From: [Mycobacterium] zoologicum
Lineage (GTDB): Bacteria; Actinomycetota; Actinomycetes; Mycobacteriales; Mycobacteriaceae
Assembly: GCF_020172665.1 (NCBI RefSeq)
Contig: NZ_CP083985.1
Location: forward strand, 4,252,755-4,316,754
Reading direction: 5' to 3'
DNA: 64,000 nucleotides
Numbering within the stretch: the first letter of the stretch is position 1; each line of letters begins with the position of its first letter. The notes under the pieces were generated by a model. That model did not search any database, was not told where the DNA came from, and saw only the letters and a program-made list of their open reading frames with translations. Made by a program: the position numbers and the translations under genes. Positions 58,691 through 64,000 of the stretch are shown in pieces.

Positions 58691-59119
58691 TCAGAACTGA
58701 GCGACGCCGAATCCGCCCAGCAGCACCGCGAAGCCGCCGATCTCGCCGAGGATGAGCAACACCATGCCGGCCCGCAGGAACCAGCCGGGCCTCTCGAATT
58801 GGTTTGCGGTGTCCCGCAAGGCGCCGTGCAGCATGTAGCTGCCGATCGCGGTGACGAAGAAGTACACCACCACCATCGCCGCGGTCATGTTCACCCAGGT
58901 GGGCCAGCCGCTGAGTTCGACGAAGACCGCGACCAACAGGGTGGCGAACGAATACATCAGCGCCGCCCGATGCGCGATGTCGACGTAGATGTGGGCCTGG
59001 TGATTCTCCGAGGTGAGGATCTGCTGGTACTTCCAGACACCCAGCAACAGCGCCAGCAGGAACATCAGGCCCGCGGCAAGCAGAGTCACCTTGGTGTCGA
59101 TCCCCAGCGTCAGCAGCAC
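58691..59119 (-). CDS. Four-helix membrane protein of unknown function
   Basis: Product of 142 residues with four predicted membrane helices (about 10-28, 52-72, 80-98, 118-138) and a polar loop KYQQILTSENHQAHIYVDIAHRAALMYSFA after the first. ALRDTANQFERPG lies before the last helix. GTG start at 59119. Convergent with ethR (stops 2 bp apart) and divergent from the F420-type gene. Not recognised. Confidence 0.7.
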   Translation of the reverse strand: MLLTLGIDTKVTLLAAGLMFLLALLLGVWKYQQILTSENHQAHIYVDIAHRAALMYSFATLLVAVFVELSGWPTWVNMTAAMVVVYFFVTAIGSYMLHGALRDTANQFERPGWFLRAGMVLLILGEIGGFAVLLGGFGVAQF

Positions 59120-59149
59120 ACGGTGAGCCTAACGGCTAGGGTCGACAAG

Positions 59150-59998
59150 GTGCATTTTGCCTTCAAGACCTCACCGCAGAACACCACGTGGGCCGACATG
59201 CTCGCCGTCTGGCGCGCGGCCGACGATATCGACGTCTACGAGTCCGGCTGGACCTTCGACCACTTCTATCCGATCTTCACCGACTCCACCGGGCCGTGCC
59301 TGGAGGGCTGGACGACGCTGACGGCGCTGGCCCAGGCCACCACCCGGCTGCGGGTAGGCACCCTGGTCACCGGGATCCACTACCGCCACCCCGCGGTGCT
59401 GGCGAATATGGCTGCCGCGCTGGACATCATCTCCGGCGGCCGGCTGGAACTGGGCATCGGCGCGGGTTGGAACGAGGAGGAGTCCGGCGCCTACGGCATA
59501 GAACTGGGCAGCATCAAGGAACGCTTCGACCGGTTCGAGGAGGCCTGCGAGGTGCTGGTCGGCCTGCTCAGCCAGGAGACGACGGACTTTGACGGCCGCT
59601 ACTACCAGCTCAAGGGCGCGCGCAATGAGCCCAAGGGGCCACAACGTCCGCACCCGCCGATCTGCATCGGCGGCAGCGGCGAGAAGCGCACGCTGAAGAT
59701 CACCGCGCGCTACGCCCAGCACTGGAACTTCGTCGGGGGCACGCCCGAGGAATTCGCCCGCAAGCGCGACGTGCTGGCCGCCCACTGCGCCGACATCGGC
59801 CGGGACCCGAAGGAGATCCGGCTCTCCGCGCACCTGCGACTGGACCCGGAGCGCGACTACCGCAAGGTGATCGATGACGCGGCGGCGTTTGGCGCCGAGG
59901 GCCTGGACCTGGCGATCGTGTATCTGCCGGTGCCCTATGACCCGGGCGTCCTGGAGCCGCTGGCCGAGGCGGCCCGGGATTCTGGACTGCTGGGCTGA
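59150..59998 (+). CDS. LLM-class F420-dependent oxidoreductase
   Basis: Luciferase-like monooxygenase-family protein of 282 residues. VHFAFKTSPQNTTWADMLAVWRAAD opens the barrel. TRLRVGTLVTGIHYRHPAVLANMAAALDIISGGRLELGIGAGWNEEE is the classic F420-group motif, and PPICIGGSGEKRTLKITARYAQHWN follows. TAGGGT at 59137-59142 lies 7 bp before the GTG, suggesting a leaderless mRNA. The longer upstream frame overlaps the divergent gene and is not used. Substrate unknown. Confidence 0.9.
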   Translation: MHFAFKTSPQNTTWADMLAVWRAADDIDVYESGWTFDHFYPIFTDSTGPCLEGWTTLTALAQATTRLRVGTLVTGIHYRHPAVLANMAAALDIISGGRLELGIGAGWNEEESGAYGIELGSIKERFDRFEEACEVLVGLLSQETTDFDGRYYQLKGARNEPKGPQRPHPPICIGGSGEKRTLKITARYAQHWNFVGGTPEEFARKRDVLAAHCADIGRDPKEIRLSAHLRLDPERDYRKVIDDAAAFGAEGLDLAIVYLPVPYDPGVLEPLAEAARDSGLLG

Positions 59999-60014
59999 GC
60001 TCCACCCAGACGGC

Positions 60015-60155
60015 TCACACGGCGAAGCGCAGCAACTCGTCGGCGGTGATCAGCCGTTCGTGCTTGGCCGGGAACTCGCGGCTGCGCAACGGGTGTCGCA
60101 GCAGCGACCAGGCCATCCGACCCATGCGGTAGCGGTATATCGGGTTGATGTGCAC
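60015..60155 (-). CDS. Short conserved-looking reading frame (possible Rv3857c counterpart)
   Basis: Frame of 46 residues from a GTG: VHINPIYRYRMGRMAWSLLR then HPLRSREFPAKHERLITADE and LLRFAV. It is open a further 15 codons upstream with no better start. Basic, amphipathic and unlike random GC-rich translation. In M. tuberculosis the very short Rv3857c occupies this place before gltD; whether it is the same protein I cannot tell. Could also be the end of a broken gene. Confidence 0.4.
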   Translation of the reverse strand: MHINPIYRYRMGRMAWSLLRHPLRSREFPAKHERLITADELLRFAV

Positions 60156-60325
60156 GGCGCTGACCCCCGGCTCGGCCCAGAACGGAACAACACGGACGGT
60201 GTCAACGTGTGGCTAACACTGTTCGTGGTGCCGACCATTAGACACCCGCTCATTGGCTAACAGGGATCGACTCGCCGGATTGTGATGTAGACGTTACTGA
60301 TGTGACTGTTGTGTTTTTTGGTCCC
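60156..60325. other. Gap before the gltD stop
   Basis: 170 bp, relatively AT-rich with a TGTTGTGTTTTTTGG stretch near 60307-60322. No gene seen; it may hold the end of the gltBD transcript. Confidence 0.4.
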
Positions 60326-61777
60326 TCAGTGGATTGCGACGGTCGTCGGCGCGATCGGAGCCGGCAACGCGGTGGTCCCCATCAGGTAGCGGTCCACCGC
60401 GGCCGCCGCGGCACGCCCCTCGGCGATCGCCCACACGATCAGGGACTGCCCCCGCCCCATGTCGCCCGCGACGTAGACGCCCGGCACCCCGGTCGCGAAC
60501 GAGGCATCACGCGTGACGTTGCCACGCGCGTTGAACTCCACGCCCAGATCGGTGAGCAATCCCGACCGCTCCGGGCCGACGAACCCCATGGCCAGCAGGA
60601 CCAGGTCGGCTTCCAGTTCGAAGTCGGTGCCGTCCACCTTCTCGAAGGCACCGCCTCGCCGGCGCACCTCATGGGCCCGCAACCCGGTCACCCGGCCGTC
60701 GCGCCCGATGAACTCCTCGGTGTTGACCGAGAACACCCGGTCACCGCCCTCCTCGTGCGCGGAGGTGGTCCGCATGACCAGCGGGTACATCGGCCACGGC
60801 GTCGAGGCGTCCCGGTTCTCCGGCGGGCGCGGCATGATCTCGAACTGGTGCACACACGTCCCGCCCTGGCGGTGCACGGTGCCCAGGCAGTCCGCGCCGG
60901 TGTCACCGCCGCCGATGATGATCACCTTCTTGTCCTTCGCGGTGATCGGCGGTTCGCTCATGTCGCCGGCCTGCACCCGATTGGCCCACGGCAGGAACTC
61001 CATCGCCTGGTGGATGCCCTCGAGTTCGCGGCCCGGCACCGGAAGGTCCCGCCACGCGGTCGCCCCGCCGGCCAGCACCACGGCGTCGAACTCGGCGCGC
61101 AGCCGCTCGGCGGTCATGTCGACGCCGACGTTCACGCCGGTCTCGAACGCGGTGCCCTCGGCGATCATCTGCGCCAAACGCCGGTCGATGATCCGCTTCT
61201 CCATCTTGAATTCCGGTATGCCATACCGCAGTAGCCCGCCGATGCGGTCGTCGCGCTCGAACACCGTCACCGAATGTCCGGCCCGGGTGAGCTGCTGGGC
61301 GGCGGCGAGTCCGGCCGGCCCGGAGCCCACCACGGCGACCGTCTTCCCGGTGAGCATCGACGGCGCGATCGGGTCCGCCCAGCCCTCTTTGAACCCGCGT
61401 TCGACGATCTCGTACTCGACCTGCTTGATGGTCACCGGCGGCTGGTTGATGCCCAGCACACAGGCCGGTTCGCACGGTGCGGGGCACAGCCGCCCGGTGA
61501 AGTCCGGAAAGTTGTTGGTGGCGTGCAGCCGGTCGAACGCCTCGCGCCAGCGACCGGTGCGCACCAGGTCGTTCCACTCCGGGATCAGGTTCCCCAGCGG
61601 GCACCCGTTGTGGCAGAACGGGATACCGCAGTCCATGCAGCGCCCCGCCTGCTGACGGACGGTGTCCTCGGCGAGGTCCTCGTACACCTCGTTCCAGTCG
61701 CCGAGCCGCTGGGCGACCGGGCGCCGCAGCGGCAGGATCCGCTGGGTGTTGGTCAGAAAGCCTTTCGGGTCAGCCAT
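60326..61777 (-). CDS. gltD: Glutamate synthase small subunit
   Basis: NADPH- and FAD-binding, Fe-S-containing subunit that feeds electrons to GltB for glutamate synthesis from glutamine and 2-oxoglutarate. The 483 residues have the cysteine cluster [17 protein letters not shown] and [13 protein letters not shown]. They also have [17 protein letters not shown] (FAD), [14 protein letters not shown] (NADPH) and a C-terminal [23 protein letters not shown]. The ATG at 61777 overlaps the gltB stop by 8 bp. Confidence 0.97.
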   Translation of the reverse strand: MADPKGFLTNTQRILPLRRPVAQRLGDWNEVYEDLAEDTVRQQAGRCMDCGIPFCHNGCPLGNLIPEWNDLVRTGRWREAFDRLHATNNFPDFTGRLCPAPCEPACVLGINQPPVTIKQVEYEIVERGFKEGWADPIAPSMLTGKTVAVVGSGPAGLAAAQQLTRAGHSVTVFERDDRIGGLLRYGIPEFKMEKRIIDRRLAQMIAEGTAFETGVNVGVDMTAERLRAEFDAVVLAGGATAWRDLPVPGRELEGIHQAMEFLPWANRVQAGDMSEPPITAKDKKVIIIGGGDTGADCLGTVHRQGGTCVHQFEIMPRPPENRDASTPWPMYPLVMRTTSAHEEGGDRVFSVNTEEFIGRDGRVTGLRAHEVRRRGGAFEKVDGTDFELEADLVLLAMGFVGPERSGLLTDLGVEFNARGNVTRDASFATGVPGVYVAGDMGRGQSLIVWAIAEGRAAAAAVDRYLMGTTALPAPIAPTTVAIH

Positions 61778-64000
61778 GAGCTGCCGCCATAATCGCCTCA
61801 TTCGGGTCGGTGCCGTTCGCCTTCGCCTCGGCGGTAGCGGCGAGCACCCGCCGGTAGTCGCGTGGCATCACTCGGACGAAGTGACGGCGCTGGTTGGGCC
61901 AGTCGGACAGGATCGCCCGGGCGGGCGCGGAGTCGGTGGCCTCGACATGCGCGGCCAACAGGCCACGCAGCCAGGCGATGTCGGCGTTGTCGAAGTCACC
62001 GAACATCTCCAGGTCCACCATCTCGGTGTTGAGCCTGTGCGGCAGATCGCGGTGCGGGTCCCACACGTAGGCCATGCCGCCGGACATCCCCGCCGCGAAG
62101 TTGCGCCCGGTCGGCCCGAGCACCACCACCTTGCCGCCGGTCATGTACTCGCAGCCGTGGTCGCCGACGCCCTCCACCACCGCCTCCGCGCCGGAGTTGC
62201 GGACCGCGAACCGCTCCCCGACCATTCCGCGAAGGAACGCCTGGCCTCCGGTGGCGCCGAACAGGATCACGTTGCCGCCGATGATGTTGTCCTCGGCGAC
62301 ATAACCCTGGGGTGCGTCGCGCGGCGGGCGGACCACGATCCGGCCGCCGGAGAGTCCCTTGCCGGCGTAGTCGTTGGCGTCACCGAAGACCCGCAGGGTG
62401 ATCCCCGGCGGCAGGAAGGCACCGAAGCTGTTGCCCGCCGACCCGGTGAAGGTGATGTCGATGGTGTCATCGGGAAGCCCTTGGGCGCCATATTTTGTGG
62501 TGACCCGGTTGCCGAGCAGGGTGCCGACGGTCCGGTTCACGTTGGAGATCTCGGAGTCGAACCGCACCGGGGTGCCGGAGTCCAGTGCCTCGCGGCTCTG
62601 CGCGATCAACTGCTGATCCAGTGCCTTCTCCAGCCCGTGGTCCTGACCGGAGGTGCAGTACAGGTCCTGGTTCATGAACGCCGATTCCGGCTCGTGCAGC
62701 ACCGGGCCGAGGTCGAGCCGGTGGGCCTTCCAGTGCGCGCGGGCCATCGTGGTGTCCAGTGCGCCCACCTGTCCGACGGCCTCGTTGATGGTGCGGAAGC
62801 CCAGTGCGGCAAGATATTCGCGTACCTCTTCGGCGATGAACCAGAAGAAGTTCTCCACGAACTCCGGCTGGCCGTTGAACCGCTTGCGCAGCTCCGGGTT
62901 CTGGGTGGCCACTCCGACCGGGCAGGTGTCGAGATGGCAGACCCGCATCATGATGCAGCCCGACACCACCAGCGGCGCGGTGGCGAAGCCGAACTCCTCG
63001 GCGCCGAGCAGCGCAGCGATCACCACGTCGCGACCGGTCTTGAGCTGACCGTCCACCTGCACCACGATCCGGTCGCGAAGACCGTTGAGCAGCAACGTCT
63101 GCTGGGTCTCGGCCAGCCCCAGCTCCCACGGCGCCCCGGCATGCTTGAGCGAGGTCAGCGGCGCGGCACCGGTGCCGCCGTCATGCCCGGAGATCAGCAC
63201 CACGTCGGCGTGCGCTTTGGACACCCCCGCCGCCACCGTGCCCACCCCGTTCTCGGCGACCAGCTTGACGTGGATGCGGGCGGCCGGGTTGGCGTTCTTC
63301 AGGTCGTGGATCAGCTGTTTGAGGTCCTCGATCGAATAGATGTCGTGGTGCGGCGGCGGCGAGATCAGCCCGACGCCGGGCGTGGCGTGGCGGACCTCGG
63401 CGATCCACGGGTACACCTTGTTACCCGGAAGCTGGCCGCCCTCACCGGGTTTGGCACCCTGGGCGATCTTGATCTGCAGGTCCGAGCAGTTCACCAGGTA
63501 GTCGCTGGTGACACCGAAACGGGCGGAGGCGACCTGCTTGATCGCGCTGCGCCGCCAGTCCCCGTTCTCGTCCGGCAGGTACCGGTCGGCGTGCTCACCG
63601 CCCTCACCGCAGTTCGACCGGCCGCCGATCCGGTTCATCGCGATCGCCAGGGTCTCGTGCGCCTCGGCGGAGATCGAGCCGTAACTCATCGCGCCGGTGG
63701 CGAACCGCTTGACGATCTCGGTGGCCGGCTCCACCTCCTCGATCGGAATCGGTTTACGTTCACCGGCTTTGAACTTCAGCAGGCCCCGCAGGGTGGCGAG
63801 CCGCTCACTCTGGTCGTCGACCAGCGCGGTGTACTCCTTGAACACCGCGTATTGGCCGGTGCGGGTGGAGTGCTGCAGCTTGAACACGGTCTCGGGGTTG
63901 AACAGGTGGTACTCACCCTCCCGGCGCCACTGGTACTCGCCGCCCACCGGCAGTTCGCGGTGCGCCCGCTCCTCGGGCCGGGGCAGATAAGCCATCGTGT
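61770..64000 (-). CDS. gltB: Glutamate synthase large subunit, C-terminal half (cut by window end)
   Basis: About 743 codons of roughly 1,530 are visible, so the N-terminal glutaminase domain lies outside. Present: the FMN-binding synthase domain with [56 protein letters not shown], the 3Fe-4S-type cysteines [19 protein letters not shown], and the C-terminal GXGXG beta-helix domain. The frame is open at the window edge; the ATG near 63995 is internal. Operon with gltD. Confidence 0.97.
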   Translation of the reverse strand, partial: TMAYLPRPEERAHRELPVGGEYQWRREGEYHLFNPETVFKLQHSTRTGQYAVFKEYTALVDDQSERLATLRGLLKFKAGERKPIPIEEVEPATEIVKRFATGAMSYGSISAEAHETLAIAMNRIGGRSNCGEGGEHADRYLPDENGDWRRSAIKQVASARFGVTSDYLVNCSDLQIKIAQGAKPGEGGQLPGNKVYPWIAEVRHATPGVGLISPPPHHDIYSIEDLKQLIHDLKNANPAARIHVKLVAENGVGTVAAGVSKAHADVVLISGHDGGTGAAPLTSLKHAGAPWELGLAETQQTLLLNGLRDRIVVQVDGQLKTGRDVVIAALLGAEEFGFATAPLVVSGCIMMRVCHLDTCPVGVATQNPELRKRFNGQPEFVENFFWFIAEEVREYLAALGFRTINEAVGQVGALDTTMARAHWKAHRLDLGPVLHEPESAFMNQDLYCTSGQDHGLEKALDQQLIAQSREALDSGTPVRFDSEISNVNRTVGTLLGNRVTTKYGAQGLPDDTIDITFTGSAGNSFGAFLPPGITLRVFGDANDYAGKGLSGGRIVVRPPRDAPQGYVAEDNIIGGNVILFGATGGQAFLRGMVGERFAVRNSGAEAVVEGVGDHGCEYMTGGKVVVLGPTGRNFAAGMSGGMAYVWDPHRDLPHRLNTEMVDLEMFGDFDNADIAWLRGLLAAHVEATDSAPARAILSDWPNQRRHFVRVMPRDYRRVLAATAEAKANGTDPNEAIMAAAHG

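Noticed and set aside
58799..59149. An N-terminal extension of the LLM oxidoreductase
   Set aside because: It lies antisense to the membrane protein gene and is rich in histidine, arginine and glutamine; the family N-terminus begins at the GTG at 59150.

Overview
The window comes from a high-GC mycobacterium. The gene order follows the Mycobacterium tuberculosis stretch from pks13 (Rv3800c) to gltB (Rv3859c), with marker genes for mycolate, arabinogalactan, Erp, EspR, Hns and EthA/EthR. A large PGRS-repeat protein without a PE domain, a second EthA-type enzyme and the missing papA2/pks2 sulfolipid block argue against the tuberculosis complex. They fit a non-tuberculous lineage, possibly the M. 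terrae (Mycolicibacter) group; that placement is inference.

Region 1 (1-16.7 kb) is the cell-envelope cluster. It holds pks13 (cut by the window edge) and fadD32 for mycolic acid condensation, then culp6, fbpD (MPT51) and fbpA (Ag85A) for handling and transferring mycolates. The tightly overlapping run glf-glfT2-PAP2 phosphatase-ubiA-aftB makes galactan and decaprenyl-phosphate arabinose precursors and adds terminal arabinose. erp diverges from glf. A DUF559 nuclease-like gene sits between culp6 and fbpD, bracketed by two copies of a 63-bp palindromic repeat.

Region 2 (16.8-33.1 kb) holds an LGFP-containing amidase, a HAD phosphatase, two acyltransferases and a metallo-beta-lactamase/Rieske fusion. 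An operon resembling Rv2798c-Rv2797c-lppV (DUF2563, DUF1023 hydrolase, lipoprotein) follows, lying where M. tuberculosis carries Rv3820-Rv3828. Next come a phytoene-dehydrogenase-like oxidoreductase with its TetR and shared operators, and an MmpS/MmpL transporter between two paralogous TetR regulators.

Region 3 (33.1-47.2 kb) has serS, Rv3835/Rv3836-like genes, gpm2-pheA, an IdeR-boxed DUF2470 gene, a CPBP protease-like protein, a low-GC HEPN gene paired with a 59-codon partner, an LCP-family gene, bfrB with candidate IdeR sites, glpQ1, a DUF4328 membrane protein, a cluster of DnaA-box-like sequences, sodA, an Rv3847-like gene and a GDT1-family transporter.

Region 4 (47.2-64 kb) carries espR, an Rv3850-like gene, a YcnI/CopC pair, hns, rraA, yggS, and an expanded ethA-ethR locus. 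In that locus two EthA-type monooxygenases flank the PGRS gene, and both control regions carry the same 10-bp-periodic half-site array. The window ends with an F420-type oxidoreductase, a short unknown frame and gltD-gltB (partial). I saw no tRNA, rRNA, insertion sequence or CRISPR array.
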